A stretch of 64,000 nucleotides of DNA from JARRLC01 sp050290865. Lineage in GTDB: Bacteria > Pseudomonadota > Alphaproteobacteria > Rhizobiales > Rhodomicrobiaceae. The translations under genes and the position numbers were made by a program. Shown here piece by piece: positions 42,460-52,200 of the stretch; within the stretch, counting starts at the first letter, position 1, and each line of letters opens with the position of its first letter. The stretch spans positions 1-64,000 of the forward strand of contig JBNKIW010000017.1 of NCBI GenBank assembly GCA_050290865.1, given 5' to 3'. The notes under the pieces were generated by a model. It searched no databases, was not told the origin of the DNA, and saw only the letters and a list, made by a program, of their open reading frames with translations.

Positions 42460-44140
42460 GGGCGCGTTCTCCTTTCCGGAAGCAGTTGGCAAGGCAGCGC
42501 AGGAGGGCATGCAGAAGCACGCCGCCGGCCGCTCCCGCCAGCAGGAGATATCCGGCCCAGTCGAGCCAGGGGAGGTTGTCCCGCCCGGGCATGTAAAAGC
42601 CCGCAAGCTGCGCCAGCCTGCCTTTTTTGGCATGGCAGTCGCTGCATCTGAGCGCCTGTTCCTTCGGCGCCACCATGTGCGTGATCGGCCAGTAGGAATA
42701 GGTCTGGATGAAGCCGTACTGGCCGCTATAGGGAATGCCGCTCTTCTTCATCCCCGTCTCGATGGCCTTGGCGAAATCGTAATTGCCCCAGAAGGCCTTG
42801 TCGTCGTTACCCCACAGATGCATGTAGACGAGCGTGTTGTTGCCCTTGTCGTAAGGCTGGGTGGTGTGCATCCGCTTGAACGGCCAGATGCGCGATTGCG
42901 GATCGTTGTAGGAGCCCTTGAACGCGTTGATCGGGATCGGCTGTTTGGCCGGATCGAATTTGGTGTCGATGGTCGTGTATTTCATCTGGCCGTCGAACCA
43001 GGCGTAATGGGGCAGAAGCTTGCGGCCCTTGTCCGGCCAGGTCTCGGCGTATTTGAAGTCGCCCTTGATCGAGCGGTAGGTGTGGCGGTGCTCGCCATTG
43101 CCCTGCTGGTAGTTTTCAAGGGAGAAACCCTCGCCCTTCTCATTGACCTTGCCTGCGGTGCGCCAGTCCCAATCGACAATCGTCGCCACGCCGCCGCGGG
43201 CCAGCGCCGGTATATGACAGGTCTGGCAGGCAACCTTGTCGATGTGGCCGTTGAGCTTCAACCCCATGAGCGCCGTCTTCTTGTGCGGCGTATTGCCGTG
43301 GCAGGACTCGCAGGTCGCCACGTCGCGGCGCATACCGGGTTTGCCGGTGCCGCCGGTGTCCTTGGCGATCATGTCGTAGCGGCTGCCGGCGAAGACGTGC
43401 TTTTTCGAAATATGGCACTTCGAGCAGGAGAAATTCGCCCCCTTGGCATCCATGTGCACATCGAGCGTGCGCGGCGGGTTGATGAGCGATGAGTCGAGGT
43501 CGCCGTGCTTCACGCCGTCGCCGCCGCCGCCGTTGAAATGACAGGCGCCGCAATTCGACCGCGAGGGGAGCGCGACGTTCTGCGCGACTTTGGTGAGATC
43601 GATGGGGGCTTTGCCCTCGAACATGACCGCACAGGCCGCGTTGCCGCGCGTCGGCGGCAGTTTGTAGTAGGTATTCGTGCTGTCGTGGCAGACGAGACAG
43701 TCAATGTTCTCCTGGCGCGTGAAGTCGAATTTCTGCTCTGTCCAGTTGTAACCGGCGTGACATACCGCGCACATGCCTTCATTCCCGCGGGCATTAGTGC
43801 AGAAATTATTGATGAGCGTCTTTTTGCCAAGCGTCTGGCCTGTCTTGGGATTGTGATACTCCCATGTCCAGTGAATGGACTTCATGAACTGGTGCCCCGC
43901 CTTGTTGTGGCAGGTCAGGCAAGCCTTGGTTACCTCCGAGCCGTTCGCGAAAGGCCCTTTGAGCGCCTCGAACTTGCTGTGGTCGGCGGTAGACTTGCTT
44001 GGCCGCTTCGGTACGGCCTTTTGTTCGGGAGCGTGCGTCTCTGTTGCGGCAGAAACGGGCACGCACAGGACAGTGCCCGACAGGCACAGGCACGCCAGCA
44101 CTGCAAACCTCAGGCTACGGGACATAGATGTAAGGCGCAT
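42452..44140 (-). CDS. Octaheme c-type cytochrome, tetrathionate reductase family
   Basis: A 562-residue exported protein with a signal peptide (LRFAVLACLCLSGTVLCVPV) and exactly eight CxxCH haem sites: residues 74-78, 124-128, 148-152, 197-201, 239-243, 277-281, 305-309 and 499-503. The spacing, with seven sites in the first 310 residues, a long haem-free middle and one last site, is that of the octaheme tetrathionate reductase (OTR) family of Shewanella, whose member reduces tetrathionate, nitrite and hydroxylamine in vitro. A C-terminal helix (WAGYLLLAGAAGGVLLHALL, 528-547) anchors it to the membrane. The cytochrome b gene overlaps its end. Candidate distal lysine ligands cannot be assigned by eye. 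An ATG five codons later (44125) is an alternative start. Confidence 0.92.
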   Translation of the reverse strand: MRLTSMSRSLRFAVLACLCLSGTVLCVPVSAATETHAPEQKAVPKRPSKSTADHSKFEALKGPFANGSEVTKACLTCHNKAGHQFMKSIHWTWEYHNPKTGQTLGKKTLINNFCTNARGNEGMCAVCHAGYNWTEQKFDFTRQENIDCLVCHDSTNTYYKLPPTRGNAACAVMFEGKAPIDLTKVAQNVALPSRSNCGACHFNGGGGDGVKHGDLDSSLINPPRTLDVHMDAKGANFSCSKCHISKKHVFAGSRYDMIAKDTGGTGKPGMRRDVATCESCHGNTPHKKTALMGLKLNGHIDKVACQTCHIPALARGGVATIVDWDWRTAGKVNEKGEGFSLENYQQGNGEHRHTYRSIKGDFKYAETWPDKGRKLLPHYAWFDGQMKYTTIDTKFDPAKQPIPINAFKGSYNDPQSRIWPFKRMHTTQPYDKGNNTLVYMHLWGNDDKAFWGNYDFAKAIETGMKKSGIPYSGQYGFIQTYSYWPITHMVAPKEQALRCSDCHAKKGRLAQLAGFYMPGRDNLPWLDWAGYLLLAGAAGGVLLHALLRCLANCFRKGERAHD

Positions 44141-44269
44141 TCGTTCTTCTTTCTTGAGCGTTCCCAGGCGGAAAACCCTTAGTGACGCGGGACCGGCCGC
44201 CAGGGCAGGCAGGCCGCCCCATCCGAGCGCGCGCCAACACCCCTCTCCTCACCAGCCGTGAGCCGAGCT

Positions 44270-44306
44270 ATATTGCAGTATTTGAATATCTTGTTTTTGT
44301 ATTCAA
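44270..44306 (-). promoter_or_regulatory. Candidate operator of the octaheme cytochrome operon
   Basis: About 130 bp upstream of the octaheme gene the DNA turns AT-rich. ATATTG-N8-GAATAT (44270-44289) differs by one base from a symmetric ATATTC-N8-GAATAT, similar to the ATTC-N8-GAAT site I recall for sulphide-responsive ArsR-family repressors (SqrR/BigR). Overlapping it, TTGAATA (44282-44288) and TATTCAA (44300-44306) form a second perfect 7-bp inverted repeat. No regulator gene is adjacent. The rest of 44141-44420 holds nothing I recognise. Confidence 0.4.
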
Positions 44307-44420
44307 TACGGCAGGATGCTGACGCGCGCTACGGGCGATTTTGTCGCGCCATCCGGCAGGGGGGCCGCAGGATCGGCGCCGCCGTCTGACAGCCCGCCCG
44401 CGGAGCAAGGCCAATGAGGA

Positions 44421-45125
44421 TCACGCGGGAGCGCCGTCCCGCCGTTTCACCGCCGCGTAATACGCCCACAACAGTCGCGCCGCCGCCGAGCGCAGCGGCC
44501 GCCAGTCCACCGCCATCGCCGCGACCGCCTTCTCCGCGGGACGCTCCGGCAATCCGAACCCCCGCGCCGCCGCCTCGCGCAGCGCCAGATCGCCCGCCGG
44601 GAAGATGTCCGGATGCCCGATCGCAAACAGCAGGTAGACCTCAGCCGTCCAGCGCCCGATGCCCTTCACCGCCACGAGTTGCGCAATCGCCGCTTCGGTC
44701 TCCACATGCCCGAGCCGGTCCAGATCGAGCGCGCCGCCCGTCACGGCCTCTGCCACGCCGCGCAACGTCCGGATTTTGGTTGAGGAAAGCCCGGCGGTCC
44801 GCAGCAGGGCATCATCGACGCCCGCCAGGCAGTCCGCAGAACCCAGCCCCAGCGCCGCCTCGCAGCGCGCAAAGATCGCCTGTCCGGCCGCCGCCGAGAT
44901 CTGCTGGCCGGTGATGACCTTGAACAGTCCTTTGAACCCCGGCTCCAGCCAGCGGACATCCACCTCGCCGGTCAACGCGTAGAGCGGTCCGAAACGCTTA
45001 TCCAGGGCAACCAGCGCCGCAATGTGCGCCTTCAACGCGTCCGCCGTGGTGATGCTCGGTGGGAGCGCGTCCGCCCTGGTTCGTTTCCGCTTCTCTGCCA
45101 ATGGAGTGCTCGCGCCGGTTGTCAT
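44421..45125 (-). CDS. alkA: DNA-3-methyladenine glycosylase II (AlkA-like)
   Basis: Base-excision enzyme for alkylated purines. The 234-residue HhH-GPD protein has GFKGLFKVITGQQISAAAG near residue 63 and the hairpin VKGIGRWTAEVYLLFAIG (about 154-171). The catalytic Asp is in HPDIFPAGDLAL. It lacks the N-terminal AlkA subdomain of E. coli, as many alphaproteobacterial versions do. It lies downstream of trxA on the same strand after 141 bp, where folC is often found in relatives. The gap 45126-45266 shows no clear terminator. Confidence 0.9.
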   Translation of the reverse strand: MTTGASTPLAEKRKRTRADALPPSITTADALKAHIAALVALDKRFGPLYALTGEVDVRWLEPGFKGLFKVITGQQISAAAGQAIFARCEAALGLGSADCLAGVDDALLRTAGLSSTKIRTLRGVAEAVTGGALDLDRLGHVETEAAIAQLVAVKGIGRWTAEVYLLFAIGHPDIFPAGDLALREAAARGFGLPERPAEKAVAAMAVDWRPLRSAAARLLWAYYAAVKRRDGAPA

Positions 45126-45266
45126 GTCTGGCAGCCGCCATCAAACCACACGCATCTGCACCTGTCACGCCGTCCACGCGCGCAATAAAATACCCCTCCC
45201 ATCATCCGGCTTCGTTCGCCGAGGACAGGAGAGGACATGACACACGAAGATGTGAAGCGCGGCGCT

Positions 45267-45587
45267 TTACGCGACTTCGGTAATCCACGCCTTGAGGTGG
45301 TTCTTGGGCTGCGCACCGACCTTTTGCGCCGCCACCTGACCGCCCTTGAACATCAGGAGCGTCGGAATGCCGCGAATGCCGTATTTCGCGGAGATACCGG
45401 GGTTCTCGTCAACATTGACCTTGACGATCTTGACCGTACCCGCCAGTTCCTGTGCGAGTTCCTCAAGCGCGGGCGCGATCTGACGGCAGGGGCCGCACCA
45501 CTCCGCCCAGAAATCGACGACCACCGGCTGGGTGGACTGGAGCACTTCCGACTCGAAGGTGCTGTCGGAAACCGCGATAGGCGCCAT
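45267..45587 (-). CDS. trxA: Thioredoxin
   Basis: A 106-residue cytosolic thioredoxin with WCGPC (C31, C34) in VVDFWAEWCGPCRQIAPALE, and the cis-proline loop RGIPTLLMFKGG. GAGGAG lies about 8 bp before the ATG, a strong ribosome site. It follows addA by 81 bp on the same strand, the conserved addB-addA-trxA order. It should be the electron donor to DsbD (34185) among others. Confidence 0.97.
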   Translation of the reverse strand: MAPIAVSDSTFESEVLQSTQPVVVDFWAEWCGPCRQIAPALEELAQELAGTVKIVKVNVDENPGISAKYGIRGIPTLLMFKGGQVAAQKVGAQPKNHLKAWITEVA

Positions 45588-45668
45588 AGGATATCTCCTC
45601 GTTGATGGCCGGTGAAACCCGCCCCCGCGAATGCCGAAGCGGCAGGGCAGGATGAATTAACCCTACAG

Positions 45669-48600
45669 CTAGGCGCGCGGAATGCCCGCGTCAAGATGCG
45701 GATAACCTTGGGTTGCATGGAGGTGTCTTTCCGCTGTATCCAAAGCCGCAGCCGGTATCTCCATGAGGCGCGGCGCCGATGTCCACAGAAGCGCCGCCCG
45801 CACCGGCCTTCCCGGAAAAAGTCGCGCCAGAACAAGACGATAGGCTGCCATCTGGGCGACGTGTGCGGAGGGTATCAGCTCCGCCCGGGCCGGCACGAAC
45901 GCGCCGGTTTTAAAATCCAGCGCGACAATTTCGCCCGGCGTTACGATGAGCCGGTCGATCTGGCCGGATACGATCACGGGCGGGCCACCGCCGGAGTCGG
46001 GCAGTTCCGCAGCCACGGCGGCCTCGGCACGGCTCGCCGGACCGAACACCACGCCGAATCGCGGGTTCTCCAGGATGCCGATAACATCCGCGAGCAGCGC
46101 CTCGCACTGCGCCGCATCGATCCTCGCCGCCTCAACCCCGAGGAAACGCGCGCCCGCCTGCCGCCACTGCGCCTGCGGAAGCGCGGGCAAGAGTTCCAGC
46201 AACCTGTGCACCAGCCTGCCGCGCATCATGGCCTCATCAGCCGCGCGCGCCGCTGCCTCGGCCTCCGTTCCGGCGGGCCGGGCTGGCGAACGCACCGCAA
46301 GACGGGACGGGCTGACATGGCCGCCGCGTGTCTCGCGGGGGGCTGGCTTCGCCGCCCAATCCGGCAGAGGCGAAACGCTGTGCTCCGCCGCGTCGTGCTT
46401 CCGGATTTCGACCGGCACAGTCTGCGGGCAGCTCTGGCGCTGGACGGGCGCACCGAAACTGTCCTCGCCCGGCTCCAGCCTCCCCTCCAGGCCGTCAGTG
46501 ATCAGATCGTACCAGCAACCCCTGGCGCGGGGCCTCGATCCCTCGAAACCGGCCACGTAGAGCCGGTCGCGCGCGCGCGTCATCGCCACATAGAGCAGGC
46601 GGTGATATTCCTCGCGCTCCGCCGCGCTCATCTCGTCCAGCGCACCGGCAATCTGCGGCACGAGGCGCGCGCCCGGCAACGGCCATACGGGCAATGGCGG
46701 GCGCCCCGCCCCCGCTTCGGACGGCAGCAGGATCAGGCCCTGCCGCTGCCCTCCCTGCGAGGTGGTGTCGGCGAGAAATACGATGCCCGCCTCCAGTCCC
46801 TTCGCGCCATGCACGGTCATTACCCGCACCTCGTCGCGCCCCTGCTCCATGTCGCGCTTGACTTCCGGCTCGGCCATGCGCAGCCAATGCAGGAATCCCT
46901 GAAGCGAAGGGGGATTGGCCTCTTCATATTGCAGCGCAAGGTTCAAAAACTCGTCGATCGCATCCGCCGCTTCAGCGCCCAGCCGGGCGACGAGTACCTT
47001 GCGCAGGCCCGTCTCACCATCGAGGAGCTGCATATAGAACTCATACGGCTTCGACACGCCCGCCGCCTCGCGCCAGGACTCCAGCCGCGCAACCGCCTCG
47101 GCACAGGCGGCGTTGTCCGCGGCCCGCGCGTGAAGCGCGTCCCACAGCGTGCCCGTCCGCTCGTGAGCGGTGGCGAAAAGGTCGTCATCGTCAAAATCGA
47201 AGGCCGGGCTTTTCAGCGCCGTCGCCAGCGCCAGATCGTCCTCGGGAAGAAGCGCCACATCGCCCAGCACCATGAGGTCCATCACCGCAAGCTGCTCCGT
47301 GAGCCGCAACCGGTCGGCGCCCGCCACCGGAATGCCGTGATCCTTCAGCGCGCGAACGACGGGCGCCGCGAAGGGCGCGCGTTTGCGCACCAGGATCAGG
47401 ATGTCGCCAGCGCGGACGGGGCGGTTCTGCGAGGCAAGCCTCTCGCCGCTGTCGAGCCAGTGGCGAATCTGCCGCGCAATGCGGTCGGCGAGTTGCACCT
47501 GCGGCGGCGCCTCGGCGGCTTCTTCGGCGAGCGGCTCCCACACCGGGCTTTGCGCGCGCTCCTCCGCCTTGATGAGCGGCCAGATTTCGACGAGCCCGCC
47601 CTGGCCGTCGCGATGGGCGGTGTGCCGGACAATGCCGCCATTCAGTCCCAGGCCGGGCGTGCGGCCGTGATCGGCGAAGACGAAATCCACCGCCTCCAGC
47701 ACCGCCCGCGTCGAGCGGAACGACAGCGTCAGCGGCGTCTCATGCCACGCTTCGCCCGCCGCGTCCGCGCGCGCAGCGAAATCGCGGCCCGCCTCGGCAA
47801 AGCGGCGCGGCTCGGCGCCCTGGAAGCTGTAGATCGACTGCTTCTCGTCGCCCACGGCGAAGAGGGTGCGCTGGCGTTCCTCCACGCCCTGGCCGGAGAA
47901 GAATTCGCCGGTCAGCGCGGCGATCAGCGCCCATTGCGCCGGGCTGGTGTCCTGCGCTTCGTCCACGAGGATGTGCGTGAGAGCGGCATCGAGCCGGTAG
48001 AGAACCCATGCGGCGGCGTCCGAGCGGTTGAAGAGCGCCGCCGTCCTGGCGATGAGGGCGTCGAAATCGAGCGCATTGGCGCGTGCCTTCGCCTCCTCAT
48101 AGTCCTGGAACACCGCATCGGCGAGGCGCAGAAGCGCCGCCGTGGCCGTCGCTGTGGCGAGCGCGCGCCGCCGCACCTCCATGCTGGCGAAGCTGTCGCG
48201 CGCGGCGCGCAAGTCGGCGGCCAGTCCCGGATTGGACTCGCGGATGGCCTTGGTGATGAAGCGGGAATCAGCGCGCGGCTCGCCGCTCTTGATGAGGAAT
48301 GCACTCGCGAAAGCCGCGATGCGCCCGGCCTCCGGCTGGTCCCGGGACGCCGCCAGCGCTTCGGCGATGGCGATGTCGGTCGTCTTGCCGCCGCTGAGCA
48401 CCGCCACCGCCAGGTCTGCGAGCGAGGGGCTCACGACGGCGGCCATGGCCGCGGCGAGCAACTCGGCGGTGTCTTCCGGTTCGACGCCGAACGCCGTGCG
48501 CAGCCGCGCTTCCAGACCGGCAAACGGATCGCCGTCGAACTGCCGGTGAAACGCCTGCCCGATCTCGCCCCACTTGCCGAGCGCCGCGGAAAGGAGGGTT

Positions 48601-49238
48601 TCGAATTTGTCTTCCGTGGCATGGGCCACCGCCACCATCAGTGCCCGCCCCAGAGCGCTGCGTGGCGCCTCCGCCGCCTGGCCCAGCACCGCGTCGGTGG
48701 CCTCGCGCAGGCGTGCCCGGCGTTCCTCGTCCGTCAGAATGGTGAAGCTCGGCGGCACGCCCGCCTCCAGCGGAAACCGGCGCAGCACGCGGTCGCAGAA
48801 GGCGTGGATGGTCATGATCTTGAGACCGCCCGGAGTGTCCAGCACGCGCGCGAACAGGCAGCGGGCGAAATCGCGCTCGGCCGCCGTGGGGACGCGGTCC
48901 AGCAGGCGCGCCAGTTCCTCGCCCAGCGCCGCATCCGGCATCGCCGCCCAGCGCGCCAGCTCGCGGATGAGGCGGTTGGACATTTCCGCCGCCGCCGCCT
49001 TGGTGAAGGTGAGGCAGAGGATACCCGCGCCGTCCGCACCCGAGAGCAGCAGCCGCAGTACCCGCATGACCAGCACATGCGTCTTGCCGGTGCCTGCATT
49101 CGCCGACACCCAGGCCGAAGCGGCGGGATCGGCTGCGCGGCGCTGATTCGCGCGGGCGCTCCGCCTTGCCTGATCCAGTGCGCTGGCTTCCGCGGGTGTC
49201 ATTCGCCGTCCCCGTCCCCGTCGCCGGTCCCCGCCCAT
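45669..49238 (-). CDS. addA: Double-strand break repair helicase-nuclease AddA
   Basis: The large subunit of AddAB, the RecBCD equivalent that resects double-strand ends for RecA. The 1189-residue protein has Walker A near residue 40 (WVSANAGTGKTHVLVMRVL), motif II ILVDEAQDTSPAQWALIAAL (near 412-431) and later UvrD motifs (VRVMTVHGAKGLEAGIVFLA, then LLYVAMTRARDRLYVAGFEG). The C-terminal RecB-type nuclease shows SGQIDRLIVTPGEIVALDFK with D and DxK. Its 5' end overlaps addB by 40 bp, indicating coupled translation. A long antisense open frame (45612-49259) is a GC-driven shadow. Confidence 0.96.
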   Translation of the reverse strand: MGGDRRRGRGRRMTPAEASALDQARRSARANQRRAADPAASAWVSANAGTGKTHVLVMRVLRLLLSGADGAGILCLTFTKAAAAEMSNRLIRELARWAAMPDAALGEELARLLDRVPTAAERDFARCLFARVLDTPGGLKIMTIHAFCDRVLRRFPLEAGVPPSFTILTDEERRARLREATDAVLGQAAEAPRSALGRALMVAVAHATEDKFETLLSAALGKWGEIGQAFHRQFDGDPFAGLEARLRTAFGVEPEDTAELLAAAMAAVVSPSLADLAVAVLSGGKTTDIAIAEALAASRDQPEAGRIAAFASAFLIKSGEPRADSRFITKAIRESNPGLAADLRAARDSFASMEVRRRALATATATAALLRLADAVFQDYEEAKARANALDFDALIARTAALFNRSDAAAWVLYRLDAALTHILVDEAQDTSPAQWALIAALTGEFFSGQGVEERQRTLFAVGDEKQSIYSFQGAEPRRFAEAGRDFAARADAAGEAWHETPLTLSFRSTRAVLEAVDFVFADHGRTPGLGLNGGIVRHTAHRDGQGGLVEIWPLIKAEERAQSPVWEPLAEEAAEAPPQVQLADRIARQIRHWLDSGERLASQNRPVRAGDILILVRKRAPFAAPVVRALKDHGIPVAGADRLRLTEQLAVMDLMVLGDVALLPEDDLALATALKSPAFDFDDDDLFATAHERTGTLWDALHARAADNAACAEAVARLESWREAAGVSKPYEFYMQLLDGETGLRKVLVARLGAEAADAIDEFLNLALQYEEANPPSLQGFLHWLRMAEPEVKRDMEQGRDEVRVMTVHGAKGLEAGIVFLADTTSQGGQRQGLILLPSEAGAGRPPLPVWPLPGARLVPQIAGALDEMSAAEREEYHRLLYVAMTRARDRLYVAGFEGSRPRARGCWYDLITDGLEGRLEPGEDSFGAPVQRQSCPQTVPVEIRKHDAAEHSVSPLPDWAAKPAPRETRGGHVSPSRLAVRSPARPAGTEAEAAARAADEAMMRGRLVHRLLELLPALPQAQWRQAGARFLGVEAARIDAAQCEALLADVIGILENPRFGVVFGPASRAEAAVAAELPDSGGGPPVIVSGQIDRLIVTPGEIVALDFKTGAFVPARAELIPSAHVAQMAAYRLVLARLFPGRPVRAALLWTSAPRLMEIPAAALDTAERHLHATQGYPHLDAGIPRA

Positions 49239-52200
49239 TCCGCGACACGCGCGAGATGAGCGTAGCCGTCATATTTGTAGCGCTCGGCAAAAGCGGCGCG
49301 GCGCATCGCCCTGTACGGCGTCTCGGCGAGGTCGAACCGGCCGATGAGCGCAGCAAGGCCCTGCCGCGCACCCTCGGCAAGAGCCGCGGGCGGCGTGGTC
49401 AGCAGCCGTTCTTCGCCTGCCGGCTCGCCGCCGCGCGCGGAGATATAGGCGAGCTTGCCCACCCTTCTCGTGGCCAGGCCACGGAAATGGCCCTCGGCGG
49501 CGATCAGCGCTTCGAGCGGCAATTGCGGCGATTTGAACGCGGCCACCGCCTTCTCCGAGGGGATGCCGCCGCTCTTGTAGTCGTAAATGGCCAGCAAGCC
49601 GTCCGGCGCGAGGTCGATCCGGTCGGCGCGGGCGGTGAGCGTGAAGGGGCCGGAGGGCGCCTCGAAGGTGAATTCGCCTTTCACCTCGCTGAAGACCTGC
49701 GCCCCCTTGCGCCGCTCCGGCTCGGTTTCGGCAAACCAGCGCGCAAAGCGCTCCATTCTCGGCCGCCAGAACGCCGCGACCCTCGCGCGGTCCGCGAACA
49801 GCCTCGCCCGCTCATCGAAGATCGCCACGAGTTCGCCCACGGCGTCCGGCGGCAGGTCCTCGCTGTGATGGCGCGCAAACAGATGGAGGGTCTCGTGGAT
49901 GAGACGGCCGCGCTCGTCATTGTCCGGCTCGGATTCGAGCGGCTCCAGCGGGATGAGACCCAGGATGTGGCGGGCGAAGATGGCGTAGGGATTGGCGATC
50001 AGCGTCTCGACCGCCGATACGCTCAGACTGCGCGGGCGCGCAGCCACCGGGGGCCGCGGCGCGGGCGCGCGGAGCTTCGGGGCCGGCTCGGCGGCGTTCC
50101 GCGCGGCGGCCCAGGCGAGCCAGGGGTGTTTCGGCTCCAGGATGCCGCCGAGGCCCATCCCCGACAGCAGCGTCTCGATGCGCATCAGCCAGCGGCTCGG
50201 CACTGTCGGCGTACCATCGGCCTTCAGCGCGCGGGTCAGATAGACCTCCGGCGCGGCCATCCCCTGCCAGAAATCGTGAGCGCTGAGCCGGATACGGCGC
50301 TCCGGCGGCGCAAGCCCCAGCTCCGCGCGCATGGCACGGTTGAGCCACGGGCCGGGCTCGGCGGTACCGGGCCATGTCCCTTCGTTCAGCCCGGCAAGGA
50401 TGACGACCTCCGCGCGCGCGAGCCGCGCCTCGGTGGGCGTAAGGATTTGCAGGCGGGGGTGGATCTGCCCGGCCGCGGACGCCCGCTCCAGCCGGATGAG
50501 GCTGCGGAACAGCGCCGGATATTCGCCGAGCGTCAGTTCCGGGCCGGGGACGTCGCCAGCGAGCAGGGCCATGAAATCCGCACACGCCGCCACGGATGGC
50601 TCCGCGCCCGGCGTTTCGTCCCCGCCCGCCGCTGCCCGCATGAGCGCCGCCGCGGTCCCGGCATGCGCCCCGGCAATCGTGGCGAAGGGCACGGCCCCGG
50701 CGCGGGCGAGCCCGGTGAGAGGCTGCATCGCTTCTTTCAGCCGCTCCAGAAGATCGCTCGCCAGGGCCCAGTCATCCTCGGTGAAAAGCCCCACGGATCG
50801 GTGCTGCGGCTTGACGGTCTGCGCGAGATGGAGGCTGCGCGAAAGAGACTCCAGCCCGTCGCCGCACCAGGGCTGGCGAAGCCCGGCGATTTCGAGCAGG
50901 CTGGCGGCCCGGTGCACCTCGTCGGGGTTCAGGCCGAGACGGGTCAATGGATGTCTCAGGATGCCAAGGAGCGCGATTTGCGCCCCCGTCGCCGCCGCTT
51001 CCGCGATCAGGCTGAAAAACGTGCCCGCCGGGCTTGCGCTCAAGGGCTCGCCGCCGGAGCCGATATCGAGATCCCAGCGCCGCAATTCGGACGCGACGCG
51101 CCGCGCCAGGGTTCGGTCCGGGGTCACGAGATGCGCGGTCCTGCCCGGCACCTCCAGCGCGTCTCGCAGAATGAGCGCGATGGCCGCCGCTTCTTCCTGA
51201 GGCGTGGGCGCGGCAATGAGCGAGACGCCCGCGAATGCCTCACCGACGGCCTCGGCGGAGGCCGCGGCGATGTATTGCGGCCAGCGGCCGAGCGTCGCTG
51301 CCGGGCGCAGAGCCTCGCTGAGGAACGCGGAGCGCGCCGCATGCCCCCCCCCCGGCTCCGTTCCGGGCACCGCCGCCACATCCGCGCGCGCAACACCCAG
51401 CGTTTCGAGCAGATGATGGAAACCCGCCTGGCCGTGTTCGGGATGTTCCGGCAACGCGTCCCAGCCCGCATCATCCAGATGAAGGTCGGCGCCGGGCAGC
51501 ACGATGGCGCCTCGCGGCAGATCGAGGACGGCGCGCATGAGGGCCGCGGTGGCCGGATAGCTGCCGGTCGAGCCTGCTACGATCACGGGCGTTTCCGGCC
51601 GCTCCCTGGCGAGGCGTTCGGCCTCCAGCGCCATGATGCGGTTGCGGCGCTCGACGGGATCGAGGAGTGTCTGCGAGGCGAGATAGCCCGGCCACGCCTT
51701 CACCACGATGTCGAGAAAATCGAGCGACAACTGCTCGTGCCCGGCGAAACGCTCGGGCAGCAGCTCGGGTATTCTGCTTAAATCGGCGCCCTCGCTTTGC
51801 GCCTCGTCCATCAACTGCATGAGGTCGAGGGCCAGTTCCGCGGCGGCCGCTGGCGTCTCGGCCACGAATACGCCTCCCTGCCCTGCGCCCCCCTGGCGCA
51901 CCCGCCGGGCCCAGGCGAGGATGAACTGCGTCAGGACCATGCGCCGTTCCAGCGCGCTCACCGGCGCGGCGAAAGGCAGATCGCGCCAGGGGCTGTCCTC
52001 GTCTTCATCCTGGGCGAGCAGCAGGAGCGCGTCCTCCTCGGCGCTACCCAACGGCCGCAGGCGTGGCAGGAGCGTCGCTCCGGCGGGCGAGGCGCGCAGG
52101 AAAGCCCCCGCCATGGCGCGGCAGGCGGCGCGGTTCGGCAGATAGATCAGCGTATCGGCTATTTCGGCGGTGGCAGGCGCCGGACCGCCATCACGCGGCA

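Noticed and set aside
45612..49259. 1215-codon open frame antisense to addA
   Set aside because: It is rich in Arg, Ala and Gln with no domain, and the addA reading on the other strand has complete helicase and nuclease motifs. High GC removes stops from the antisense frame.
49166..51781. 871-codon open frame antisense to addB
   Set aside because: Same reason; addB carries the recognisable nuclease motif.
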